Origin: Scedosporium boydii | Taxonomy: Eukaryota; Ascomycota; Sordariomycetes; Microascales; Microascaceae | Reading direction: 5' to 3' | Assembly: GCA_002221725.1 (NCBI GenBank) | Contig: NJFT01000292.1 | Span: 1-41,782 of the forward strand | Length of the DNA stretch: 41,782 nt | Shown here: positions 11,864 to 21,779 of the stretch, in pieces | How positions within the stretch are numbered: position 1 is the stretch's first letter | Layout: every line of letters starts with the position of its first letter | Translations under genes and position numbers: made by a program | The notes under the pieces: model-generated | What the model was told of the DNA's origin: nothing | Seen by the model: the letters and a program-made list of their open reading frames with translations, nothing else | Database searches by the model: none

Positions 11864-12955
11864 TCACCGAAACCACCAGTTCACGGACGCATTCAAAGAT
11901 CCTCCCTCCCCCTCACTCCGCACAGAATGCCACCAACCCACAGGAATAAAGAGCGCATCACCCGGCCCAACCCTCGCCTCAAACATCTCCGCATTATGCG
12001 CCCCACAATCTGTCCAGACCGTCTCATGAAGAAGCTCCCTCTCAGGGCCGTACATCATATCTGCCAACCTGATCCTCGAAGACCCGCTCCGTCCCAACTT
12101 CGTTTGCACTTTCCTAAAGAGCGCATCCCCCGCGGCGGGCTTCACGAGCCGTACGACTTTCGCGCCGTGTAGCTGGCAGAAGAGGTTCGGGTTGGGATCG
12201 CGGTGGAGAGGGGTATATGTCGGTTCAAGACCGAGCCATATGCTCGAGGCGTAGATGTCTCCCTTGCCGGCGTTGGCGACGATATGTGGTGTTGGTAGGT
12301 CAGCGGCAAGTTGTGGTGGGAGGTCGGAGATGGGGGATTGGGCGATGTAGAGCTGGCGGAGGGGCGTGTTTGGGAATGAGCGATTGAAGGTGAGGGCGGA
12401 GAGGAGGAGGGAAAGGGGAGCGTTGAATTGGAGGAAGGAGGCTGGGGAGTTGGGGGGTTTGAGGAATGTGGATTGGATGGAGAGGGGGGAGTTTGATAGG
12501 AGAGTTTCGTTGGGGGAGGTTTGGGTTGAGAGCCAGGAGAGGAAGAGGGATATAGCGTCTTGTTGGCCATTAGTGGGGTTTGAGAGTGGTTGCGGGCTCA
12601 TGAGCTCGTAGGGGAAGGGGTAGTAGAAGAATTCTGAGAGATAGGAGCTCAAAGGCCCCGGGTTCGCGGGATCAGAACTCGACGATACATCTTGGATGTC
12701 GGTGAACCACTTTTCTTGAGCTGGAAGAAAGTTTGGCTGTGTATTTGTAAGTGGGGCGTGAAATGCGAGAGGAATCTTGAGGTTTTCTGTCAAGTTTATG
12801 AATTCTTGGATGTCTGCATCGTGGAACTGAGCCTCGAGGACGGCGACTCTGGAGGGCAGAGCTCCATGGGAAATGGCCCGATTAAAGGTCGGAGGCAGCC
12901 GCCGAAAATTGGAGATGGCTCTAAGTTTATTCATTCCTAGAACAAGGGGGCACAC
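11864..12955 (-). CDS. JmjC/cupin-8 Fe(II)/2-oxoglutarate dioxygenase
   Basis: Single-exon protein of 363 aa (356 if the second ATG, at 12934, is used). The C-terminal half is a JmjC/cupin-8 fold. It has the HxD metal motif in TPLHRDPNPNLFCQL (near residues 250-253), strand residues GAKVVRLVKP, and the distal histidine in FIPVGWWHSVRS, followed by SLNASVNWWF. These three residues are the usual Fe(II) ligands. The layout matches small JmjC enzymes such as the Tyw5/JMJD7-like group, which hydroxylate tRNA or protein, but the substrate cannot be told from sequence. The N-terminal 200 residues are poorly conserved in appearance and rich in Pro/Ser/Thr. It converges on hse1, and its divergent partner is the CK2 beta gene. 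Confidence 0.8.
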   Translation of the reverse strand: MCPLVLGMNKLRAISNFRRLPPTFNRAISHGALPSRVAVLEAQFHDADIQEFINLTENLKIPLAFHAPLTNTQPNFLPAQEKWFTDIQDVSSSSDPANPGPLSSYLSEFFYYPFPYELMSPQPLSNPTNGQQDAISLFLSWLSTQTSPNETLLSNSPLSIQSTFLKPPNSPASFLQFNAPLSLLLSALTFNRSFPNTPLRQLYIAQSPISDLPPQLAADLPTPHIVANAGKGDIYASSIWLGLEPTYTPLHRDPNPNLFCQLHGAKVVRLVKPAAGDALFRKVQTKLGRSGSSRIRLADMMYGPERELLHETVWTDCGAHNAEMFEARVGPGDALFIPVGWWHSVRSEGEGGSLNASVNWWFR

Positions 12956-14012
12956 TAATTATTCCGCGTAGTATACCCATCCGACCCTGACCGACTTTTC
13001 AGCCTCTTCTCGACTCGAAGCTATACGAAAACGGCGATGCTCTGTCGAATCCATGTTGGACAAGAGCTCCTTCCTTGAACCGCGATGTACTTCGTAACAA
13101 TTGAAGTCGTGAGTGAGACGATGTTCAGATGACTAAGCAACCAGTGGCACAGATCACCCAGACCACGTGCAAGCCACGATAAGATAAGACGATCTGAGGC
13201 TGGCTGACAAGTGATGGGGCACAATTGATTCAGGTGCGATGGCGGTGGTGGACAACCTTGGCGCATTCAAAACCCCACCAACCACTTTGGCCTGGCCCTC
13301 AGCACACGCCCACAGCCCCCTAAATAACAACACCCTACGCCGCACCGCATCATCTGTTGATAAGAAGCGATTGGATTTGCCTCTGGCTTGGGTCTGGCCA
13401 CCACGACATTGGGATGGACAAATCTTTGACGACCCTGGCGACTTGATATATATCCCCGACGAAGGCCCTTTATGCCCGAACATCAATAACCTCCCTCCCT
13501 GATCTTTCCGACCCGACTCTATATCCATCCATTGTTTTGCTTGGCTCTCTCTCAAGGCTGCTGCCCTGATTCCCGCCTGCCCCACCAAAGCCTAGTGCCT
13601 GGGTCGCGACTTGGAATCGCCGTTTTCCTCCCGACTTTTCGTCACGTTCGAACCACCCGCCAGCTTCCAGATGACAGCGAAACCTTGACGGCCATGATCG
13701 CGTTCGTAGCTTGATTCTCAACCTCTTGGAATCCCTCGTCGATCCATCCAACGAACCCGCCCCGGTCCTTCTCAGCCTTTAATTCTGGCGTCATTTGACC
13801 TCAGTGCTGCATTTTTCTGCTGGCGCCCACCACCCCCGCTATTTTCCACACAGAGACGCCCCGCTCCTCTCTGAGTCCCCTGGACCTCTATCAACAACAC
13901 GCTCTCTCCTTCGATATAACGGAGCGCAACCCCGAAGACACCCTCTTCGCTTTTTTTCGTTGGCGGCCCTGAACTCTGGGTATAGAGTGGTCGCTCGATG
14001 GTGCTTAGCATC
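12956..14012. other. Divergent promoter region, JmjC gene and ckb
   Basis: About 1 kb between two divergent starts. It includes one TACTTCGTA (13088-13096) and long C/T-rich tracts from about 13480 to 14000 that look like the CK2 beta leader. Several open frames on both strands overlap here and show no domain. Confidence 0.5.
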
Positions 14013-15235
14013 ATGTCCACGTCCTCGGGTCCCGCCGATACGTGGATTTCGTCCTACTGCTCGACCGTTGGACATGAGTATTTCGCGGAAGTTTCGGAGG
14101 ACTTTATTGAGGATGACTTTAACTTGACGGGTCTGCAGACCCAGGTTGCCATGTACAAGGAGGCTTTAGAGGTACACTCGATAATCCCGACCCCATCCGT
14201 GCCTTGTTCCTCCCCCAACACACCTTGACTGCACCACATATTTTTTTGTTTTCTCCGTCTCTCTCTTCTCCCCATGAATAGAGGTTGCATCCCGCGAATT
14301 CTTTTATTTTTGTTTTAATTTTTAACGGCATTCAACGTGGGCTAACGTGATGTCTATCGCGCTAGATGATTCTTGATGTGGAGCCCGAGGACGACGAGGA
14401 TGACGAAGAAGAAGATGAGGAAGACGACGAGGGCGAGTCAGGAGAGAACCAGGATCGCATGATTGCGAGGCAAGAGAGGCGACACGCCGCCCACAGCCGA
14501 ATGGCCAGCGACCTGTCCGTCATCGAGTCTTCAGCCGAGTTGTTGTACGGTCTTATCCACCAGCGATACATCTGCTCGAGGGCCGGCATCCAACAAATGA
14601 GCGAAAAGTACGAACTCGGCCATTTCGGCGCCTGCCCCCGCACCAATTGCGAGATGGCGCGAACTCTTCCCGTCGGTCTCTCCGACATCCCCGGCGAGGA
14701 CACGGTCAAACTGTTCTGCCCCTCCTGCCTCGACGTATACGTTCCCCCTAATAGCCGTTTCCAGACCGTGGACGGCGCCTTCTTCGGCCGCACTTTCGGT
14801 GCCCTCTTCCTCCTGACCTTCCCCGAATACGATCTGACGAAGCGCGGTGTCGAGTTCCTCTCCAACACGAGGATCCAAGAGGGTTCCGAGATCATCAATG
14901 GTGTGTACGCGCGGAACATAGCGCCGGGGCTTGGCCGAAACCGGATCTACCAGCCCAAGATTTACGGCTTTAGGGTGTCTGAGCTCGCTCGTTCGGGGCC
15001 CCGTATGCAGTGGCTGAGAAACCGACCCGATAACCTGAACGAGCTCGACGAGGCGAGGCTCTACGCCGAGCAACACCCAGACTCTGACTCCGACGAGGAC
15101 ATGACCTCGACCGGGAGGGGTATCGGTCGTCCTAGGCCTCCTGGCGGCGCTGCTAAAGTTCGATCGAGGCGGCATGCGCCCAACAGTAGCCCGATGAACG
15201 TAGAGACTGCTAATGGTGCGGAGTCGGAGCTATGA
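14013..15235 (+). CDS. Casein kinase II regulatory (beta) subunit
   Basis: Regulatory beta subunit of protein kinase CK2; it dimerises and docks the catalytic alpha subunits. Two exons, 14013-14171 and 14366-15235, 342 aa. The 194-nt intron starts GTACAC and ends with branch point GCTAAC and acceptor GCTAG; joining gives KEALE-MILDVEPEDDEDD. An in-frame ATG at 13998 would add five residues, but MSTSSGPADTWI is the usual start. The order is: N-terminal helical part (WISSYCSTVGHEYFAEV), acidic loop near residues 57-75, a conserved block (ELLYGLIHQRYI), zinc cysteines C143, C148, C171 and C174, then a PxxG-type fold (VYARNIAPGLG, GFRVSE) and a Ser/Asp-rich tail. A fungal insertion precedes NGVYARN. 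Very secure. Confidence 0.95.
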
Positions 15236-15884
15236 TGAAGAGAGCAGCTATAGGGGAGGCTTGGGGAGCAGGGAGCAGGAGTAGGACAGCGTGTGTGTAT
15301 GTGGAGGGTTTTCATGGCACGGCGTTTATAGGTGTTGCGGAAAACCACACGAAGGAGGAAAAGAAACGAAAATGAATAAATAAATACTCAAAGATCCACT
15401 GTCACAACTGGAGTAGGGGCCAGAATCAAGGGATGGTTTTATATCGTGTTAATAGAGAGTTTTCTTCTTCTTCTTCTTTTCTTTCTCTTTTCTTCCCTTT
15501 TGGATGGGAGTTCTTTTTTCATGCCTTGGTGATGATTCTATTCGAGGATGGCAGAAATGTGGCAGTGTGAGGGCTCTCCTCCTTTCCACATGTTTGACAG
15601 ATGTTGAGGGATATGAATTAAACGAGTCCATGTGTGGATGAAGTGCTTCTCTCACTCTCTTTGCGCTCTTTTAATGCTGTTCTATTTTACCGGTCGGCAA
15701 GGTGTATATGAGGCCAAAAATACAGGACCTTTATGAGCCTCCCTGGGAATGACGAGGAGTGCGCGGAAACAGAGAGAGCAAACAGATATAAAGACCCCCT
15801 CTAACAGTAGAGGGGCGAGCTTAGATTACGGAAATACGGAAACATGGCAAACTAGATCTCAACTACATGCATAAATCACATATC
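15236..15884. other. Convergent 3' region between ckb and P450
   Basis: Holds both 3' UTRs. A TTC-rich tract occurs at about 15461-15500. I see no gene. Confidence 0.6.
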
Positions 15885-17471
15885 CTAATCATCCCCTCCC
15901 CCCTCAGAAGATCTCAACTTCACGAAACAAGGTAGCCCCCCTTCCATCGGCAACGTCAAACTACTCGGGCTCTTCCTCTCGATCCCAGGCTCCGCGTCGG
16001 CAAAATAAAATAGCCAAACGACGACGGCGAGGACCTGGACGGCGATCAGCTCGGCCATCTTCTTACCAAGGCAGATGCGTGGACCGCCGTTGAAGACGGG
16101 GAATTCGCCGACGGAGCGGTTGACGAAGTGAGGGCGTTCTCCCTTCTCATCGTCACCGGTAAGGGTGGGGGAGAGCCAGCGGTCGGGGAGAAAGGAGTCG
16201 GCGTCGGGACCCCAGGTGATTTGGGAGCGGTTCATGGACCAGGGGGACCAGAGGAGGACGGAGTCGGCGGGGAGGAAGGTTCCGTCGGGGAGTGTTGTGG
16301 CGGTGGTGGTTTGTTTGATTTCTATGGGGATGGGCGGGTATAGGCGAAGGGATTCGTAGAAGACGGCGAGGGTGTAAGGGGCTGACGTGGGTGTGAAGAG
16401 GGATGGATCGGGAAGGGAGGAGGAAGAGGAAGAGCCGAGGATGCGCTGGATTTCGCGGCGCATCTGGCGAGCTGCCAAGGGGTGGCGCGTGAGAAGGTGG
16501 AGGGTCCAGGTTAGTGCCTGGGCAGTCGTGTCGCGGCCAGCGGAGAGGTAATTCAAGGCGGAGTCGGCTACGAGCTTCTCATCGCCTATCGAGTCGAGGA
16601 GGGAGTTGACCAGGCTCCCGGAGATTCGGTCGAGTTTGTTCCCGTCCTCGCCCCCTAGGCCTCCCCTTTTCTTGTTCCCTTCCTCGCGCCGGGACTTTGT
16701 GGCGCTGTTAACGATTTGCCTGCCGTGGTCTCGGACGAGAGACACGGCGCGTCGGAACTTCGATCCCATGAAAAACTCGGTGATTCTCCAAAGCGGGTTC
16801 TGGAACCGCTCGGCCGTCACCCCGCTCGCATACTCAAAAGCAAGCGTAAACTCATCCCTAGCATGCATCTCCATATCATACGCCATCTTCCCCATCAATC
16901 TCGTCGTAATCTCATGAAAAACCCCCTGCATATCCACAACCGTCCTCCCATCCGCTTTCCCCCTCAGTTCCTCGACGCTCTCACCAAGGTACTTCGGCAA
17001 CGCCACGTCCGTTAGGATCCTCAGATTCGCGGCGCTCAAAAACGCCAACCCGGCCTTCCGCTGCGCCTTCCACAGCTCCCCATCAGCATTGATGATACCG
17101 TAACCGAAGAGATCCCACGACCGCGACTTGACAAAGTCGCCCTTCGCGAACACCCCTTCGTTCTTGAGCACGAATTCTACGTTCTTCGGGTCGCTTATCA
17201 ACACGCCCCGGCCTACCGTCGGCACGGAGATCTGCAGGGTCGAGTGGCCGTGGAGGCGCTGACAGGCGACGAACCAGGAGAGGAGCTCGTGGCGTGGGCG
17301 GAGGAAGTGGAGGGCGTTGCCGAGGACGGGGAGGGTATTGGGGGCTTTGGGGATGGGATGGGCATTGCGGCGGATGGGCGGTTGGAGGAGAGCGTGAAGG
17401 AGGAGGAGGACGATGGGGAGGGAGAGGGAAAGGACGGTTGCTTGCGGGAGAGTGAGGTTGAGGAGGGTCAT
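15885..17471 (-). CDS. Cytochrome P450, CYP52/CYP86-like clan
   Basis: Single-exon 528-aa haem monooxygenase. An N-terminal hydrophobic segment (about residues 8-28) anchors it in the ER and is followed by a Pro-rich hinge. The I-helix oxygen motif AGRDTT is near residues 309-316, the K-helix ESLRLYPP near 373, and the haem loop FNGGPRICLGKK has the axial Cys at about 467. The FNGGPR form, together with FAKGDFVKSRSWDLFGYGI, is typical of the CYP52/CYP86-like group of fatty-acid and alkane hydroxylases. The actual substrate is inference. No backbone or secondary-metabolite gene sits beside it; neighbours are CK2 beta (convergent) and an unknown candidate. Length is normal and the frame is intact. 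Confidence 0.92.
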   Translation of the reverse strand: MTLLNLTLPQATVLSLSLPIVLLLLHALLQPPIRRNAHPIPKAPNTLPVLGNALHFLRPRHELLSWFVACQRLHGHSTLQISVPTVGRGVLISDPKNVEFVLKNEGVFAKGDFVKSRSWDLFGYGIINADGELWKAQRKAGLAFLSAANLRILTDVALPKYLGESVEELRGKADGRTVVDMQGVFHEITTRLMGKMAYDMEMHARDEFTLAFEYASGVTAERFQNPLWRITEFFMGSKFRRAVSLVRDHGRQIVNSATKSRREEGNKKRGGLGGEDGNKLDRISGSLVNSLLDSIGDEKLVADSALNYLSAGRDTTAQALTWTLHLLTRHPLAARQMRREIQRILGSSSSSSLPDPSLFTPTSAPYTLAVFYESLRLYPPIPIEIKQTTTATTLPDGTFLPADSVLLWSPWSMNRSQITWGPDADSFLPDRWLSPTLTGDDEKGERPHFVNRSVGEFPVFNGGPRICLGKKMAELIAVQVLAVVVWLFYFADAEPGIERKSPSSLTLPMEGGLPCFVKLRSSEGGGDD

Positions 17472-17838
17472 TTCTGCGACTGGCTTGGCTTAGGGGTCTT
17501 TCGGTGTGGGATGCATGATTTGGGATGTATCGATTGGGATAGAGATAGTTTTTTATATCCAAGACAAAAAATTGAATCAATTGATCACAGGATGCCTCCC
17601 CCTTTCGACAATGCTTTGTGATACCTCATGTCTACCGATAGGGACTGATGTCGATGTTTCGACATGTCGTTTCGGGTCAGTCACGTGGGGCGACGCATCG
17701 TCACATCTCATCAGGATCTCAACGCTCTGAATTCTTGTTGAATCTGAGAAAGGCTCTCATGACCAAGACTTCCTTCACGTTCTCTGGAAAGAGACGCGTA
17801 AGATTTTAGGATTACCGAGTATTTTGCGACCAAGCTAG
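17472..17838. other. P450 upstream region
   Basis: Promoter side of the P450. An ATG at 17759 followed by 13 codons and a GTAAGA donor could be a first exon of the candidate gene to the right, but the implied intron (17798-17838, 41 nt) is very short. Nothing else is evident. Confidence 0.4.
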
Positions 17839-18489
17839 AGGCGCTCCGAATACGAAAGCCTAAGCACGGGTCTTGCCAAGGTCAAGCAAACTATAATTCA
17901 GCACAATGAGCGCTTCCAAGCATCATCGTCTCTCGAAAAGCACCTCCGGAAATCTGTTTTACAATCACAGCTTACTAGGAACCTTGCCTCTCTTCTCTCC
18001 TTAGAGCGACTCTTTCTTCCCGCGGAACCAAAGTGCCTCGAGTGTCTAGCCTCGAGAAAGCCTGTGAGAGCTTGGTGGTGTATATATGTCTGCCAGGCGC
18101 AATCACCTCGAGAGGCCGGTGCTATGGTTACAGCTGGCCTGTAGCGAAAGTTCGCCGTCCTTCCTAACGAGGAGAAGGATGACGTACTTGACTGTGCTAT
18201 ACATGAGTCTAATGAAAGTCTGACTTCCTCTTTCAGGACTTTTCGAGAGCGACTTGTAGCAGGCTGTTATGCCCTTCATTATCTCGATGGCAACATAGAA
18301 TATTGCGTTTGGTGTGTGGCACGAGATGGGTTGTATAAGGCACTCGGTGAAGATCAAGAAATGACGACGTTCTCGCGGGACGGTAAGGCGAGAGCTGGCT
18401 CGATTCAAGAACTGTGTGGACAGTTGGCCTCATTGAACCCCAAGTGCATGGCCGGGAAGAAGTCCCGAAATTGGAGCAAGGTAAGGTAG
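17839..18489 (+). CDS. Unrecognised multi-exon coding candidate
   Basis: I do not recognise this protein. Segments 17839-18063, 18134-18183 and 18237-18489 join in frame (528 nt, 175 residues plus stop). Introns start GTGAGA and GTACTT; the second ends with an excellent CTGAC...TTTCAG. The first segment is coiled-coil-like (LAKVKQTIIQHNERFQASSS, then LEKHLRKSVLQSQL). The last contains AGCYALHYLDGNIEYCVWC, GLYKALGEDQEMTTFSRDG and a basic Cys-containing end. A start codon is not established; an ATG at 17759 is possible through a 41-nt intron, and a GTAAGG at 18481 could extend it. It might be a species-specific gene, a decayed gene, or chance. Confidence 0.35.
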
Positions 18490-18831
18490 GAACTCAAAAG
18501 AATGAGATTCAGAGCAGAGGAAAACCAAGGTCTCCATTCCCGCTCAAGAAGTGGTTGTTGACGCATCCTCATAATCTTCGTAACTCGCACTTGGAGGAAT
18601 CTCATAACAACCAGCATCGCACCACTCTCCATCATCGCAGCCATCTATATAAAGTGCCCAACAAAACACCCACCCTGACCATCAACATGGACGCCCCCAT
18701 TCTACATGTACATGATATCACCACCGCACCAAAACTCCATTGCCATACAACCGGGGATTAAAGAAAGAGAAACTCCAAAAAGGAGCTTACAACCACTGAA
18801 ACGACACACACACACGCACACACCATCCATC
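18490..18831. other. Intergenic/3' region of transcription factor
   Basis: Contains a short CA-rich run (18809-18823) and C/A-rich sequence. I see no gene; this is probably the 3' UTR of the regulator on minus. Confidence 0.5.
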
Positions 18832-21779
18832 CTAAACCAACTCTTTAAAATGGTGAAACACATTCTCCTCCACAAATCTTCCCAACGAACTCGCCGAAGG
18901 CAACAAATCCACCTTCCCAGGCCCTCCGTTCCCGCCTCCGATATAAACATCGAAAACTCTCCTCATCTCCATCATCAACTGCACACCGTTCGCGCTCTGC
19001 GCCACGGGCGGCTCGGCATGCTGCGCGTACGGTCCCCCGGGCCTCGGCGGTACGGGAGCGGATCTGAGCGTAGGTCTCGGATAGGGGCTATTATTAGTAT
19101 TATTATTATTATTTATCATCGAAATCGGGTGAAGAGCTGATTGCGGTCTAGCGGTGCCGGATCCCATGGAAAGCCCCGTCGATGACCCGTCAGTCAGATG
19201 GTCGTCGTGCGCGGCAGACGAGGTCATCATGCCCCCCGTCACCTTGGGCGCGACTTCTTTGAGGGCGCTGAACGTGCGCCAAAGCCTCTTGGATACCCAA
19301 GACTTGGCCGAGAGGTCCTTGACGAGGTCGAGCACCATGTAAAAGTGGTCGCGGGACACGGCCGAGAACTGTTGCGGGCAGTGCGCCGCAGCGAGGAAGA
19401 TGACGGCGACGGCCGATGTGAGGAATTGTTGGTAAAAGACTTGCATTTTTCGGTAGAGGTTCGTCGTCGTGTCGATGTGGTTGAGGTAGCGGATGGTGTC
19501 GGTGGCAAGGTGAACTGCGGTTTGGGCGTGGTGGATGTTGTTTCGGATGGTGTTGGAGTTGCAAAGGAAGGGCCTATACAGCCATAGACGGAGCTACGTC
19601 AAAGACCAGTTAGACGAAACGAATCAAGGTTGGAGATGTCTTTGACATGTGACCGAAGCTCCCTTCTCTTTCTTACCTGGTTAAAGCGGAGATATGTCCA
19701 TATCCGCAATCGTCGAAGATTATACGAAGGGGTGGTAACCATCCGCTTATCCTGACTCCAGTCCTTGATCTTGACCTCCTCCGGCGCCTTTTCATACCAC
19801 TGAACGATTTCTCGGTCTAGGTTGTTCACTTCGTAGGTCGAAATTTCCTGAGCAGCGGGCTGGCCGTACTGTGACGTGAGCTTGAAAACTCGAGCACCTA
19901 ACCGCGAGTACGCGATCAGTGTCATGAGATATGGATGGTCCTCCTAGAAGAGAGTGTCAGCAAATGATAGGCGGAAAAAAACAAAAAAAAAAAAAAAAAA
20001 AAAAAAGCCAGCTTTACGTACTGGTAACGGTAGCTGCGGGTCGATATCTTCATCTCTCGCAACGTACGGTAGCCCCGTCCCAAACGACCATATCCTCTCA
20101 TACACGTAGGCAAACCAAAAGCACGTAAGCCCAGTCTGCCTATCCTCGTCGTTCTCGATCGCCATCATGCTACTCCGGTGATGCAGACCCAGCTCGAGAC
20201 ACAACCTCGCCACCTGTCCCATAACTCTCCACGCAAGGATCTCGTCGTTGGATAGGAACCGATAGCCTGCCAGCAATATGAGGAGCGGTAAATTCCTGAC
20301 GTTGTTCGCCTCGGCCATGAGCTTCGCGTTGAGCTCAGCCTCCATACTCTCGTAGATACGAGTCGCCTTGTCGCTGTGGCCGTGTTCCTCAAAGGTGAGC
20401 GCGCAACAAATGACCACCTTGAGAAGCAACGTCCTCTCGTCGTTCAGGCTCGGTAACATGCCGTCTCTCCTACTACTCTCCATAAACGAAGCTAGACTTT
20501 GCGCGTGACTTATAACGGTCTGGATGGTAATAACCGGGAACAAGATTCCAATCTCCTCTTCGTGTAGGCGGCAAAGGCGAAGCATCTCGTCATTCGACAT
20601 GTCCCATAGAGGGTCCTGAGGGACCGAAGTAGTCGGTCCGCCGCTGGCGCCACTTTGGATAGCCAGCGGACGAGGCGACTGGTCATCGGCCTCGGAGTCT
20701 CCAGTGCTGTATGGCACACCCTTGTATGCTCCCAAAGATTGTATCGTTGGCATATCAGTAGCAAACGACGCGCCGCCCATGTGCCCTCCACGGAACGTAG
20801 TCTTCGGCTGTGTCATCTCAGGCCGGTACGCGGAACCGTGCGACAAGACGGGAGACGGCGAAACGGTCGGGGGTGCGCTCGGCGAGACGAGAGGTAGGAC
20901 GCGGTCTTGCGGGGGAAGCATTCGCGGGAGGGTTTCGCTTCGGAGGGCGTTGAGGCTCTGGAAGAGGTTGTCGACCTGTTCCTGGAGCTTGCTGACCTTG
21001 GCCGTCATGTTTTTGAATTCTTCGGACTCTTTGAAGTTGTTGGAGCAGCAGTTCGGGGCGTAGAGGCAGGCGAGGTTGAGGTTTCCGCATCGCTGGCAGG
21101 GGGTTTCGCCATTGCATTTTATCTTTCGGCGCTTGCATTCGTTGCTAAGGGAGGAAAATTCCGAGAGTTAGTCTCGCTGTGAAATCGCAACAGGTCGCCC
21201 TGTACAGGACGACCGTAGGGATGAGAAAGCTCCGAGGCGGGAGGATGGGATAGGAAAGAGCTCACCAGGCAATTGAGATATACTACAGCCAGCCGATCAA
21301 TGTCATGTCAGTATACCCTGGCCGACTTTCACACGATATGTCCCATTCGCAAGCATGCAAAAGACAGGCTTCTCGAAGTCCGACACCCAAAAAGAAGTTT
21401 CTCCTTGGGGGATTCCACTTACGCGATTCCTCTTACTCCTCTGCTGCTTCGTCGATCCCGCAGCCCCAGCGCCAGTCCCAGGCTCCTCCTCATCGGCCTT
21501 TCTCTTTGCGCCATTCCCCGGCGTCGGCCTATCCAGGGAAATCGAGTTTCGCGATCCTCCAACACCGCCAGATACAGACGCAGACGCCCCACCGGAACCG
21601 TATGGCGCAGAAGCTCCGGCCGGGGTCGACGGCTGCATCGAGTGCGAGGAATGGCCACGGTACAGGGCGGAATTATCGGCGGAGACGACGGAGGCGGGCG
21701 AGGCGGCGGCCCTGTGATGCTCGCCGGGGGTTTGGGTGAGGTATCGCAGGTCGCTTACCTGCGTTTCGATCTGTTCCAT
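18832..21779 (-). CDS. Zn2Cys6 transcription factor with fungal-specific middle region
   Basis: Nuclear DNA-binding regulator, 841 aa. Five exons on minus: 21779-21423, 21282-21266 (17 nt), 21144-20022, 19943-19677, 19593-18832; introns start GTAAGT, GTGAGC, GTACGT and GTAAGA (the last four boundaries all keep frame). The zinc cluster has C125, C128, C135, C141, C144 and C151 (CNECKRRKIKC, then CQRC), with a basic lead (KQQRSKRNR). A short coiled coil follows (KVSKLQEQVDNLFQSL). Residues 230-600 carry the fungal-specific domain (LLILLAGYRFLSNDE, QVARLCLELGLHHRSS, CFWFAYVYERIWSFGTGLPY). The tail is Asn/Pro-rich. It lies just downstream of fumarylacetoacetase on the same strand, so a role in tyrosine catabolism is possible but unproven. 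Target genes are unknown. Confidence 0.92.
19975..20006. repeat. Long homopolymer A tract inside an intron
   Basis: Seven A, one C and then 24 A on plus, which reads as a poly-T tract in the third intron (19944-20021) of the minus-strand transcription factor. It is close to the GTACGT donor, is a likely slippage site, and is a possible assembly error in length. Confidence 0.85.

Noticed and set aside
14531..15175. Minus-strand 214-codon frame
   Set aside because: Antisense shadow of the CK2 beta second exon.
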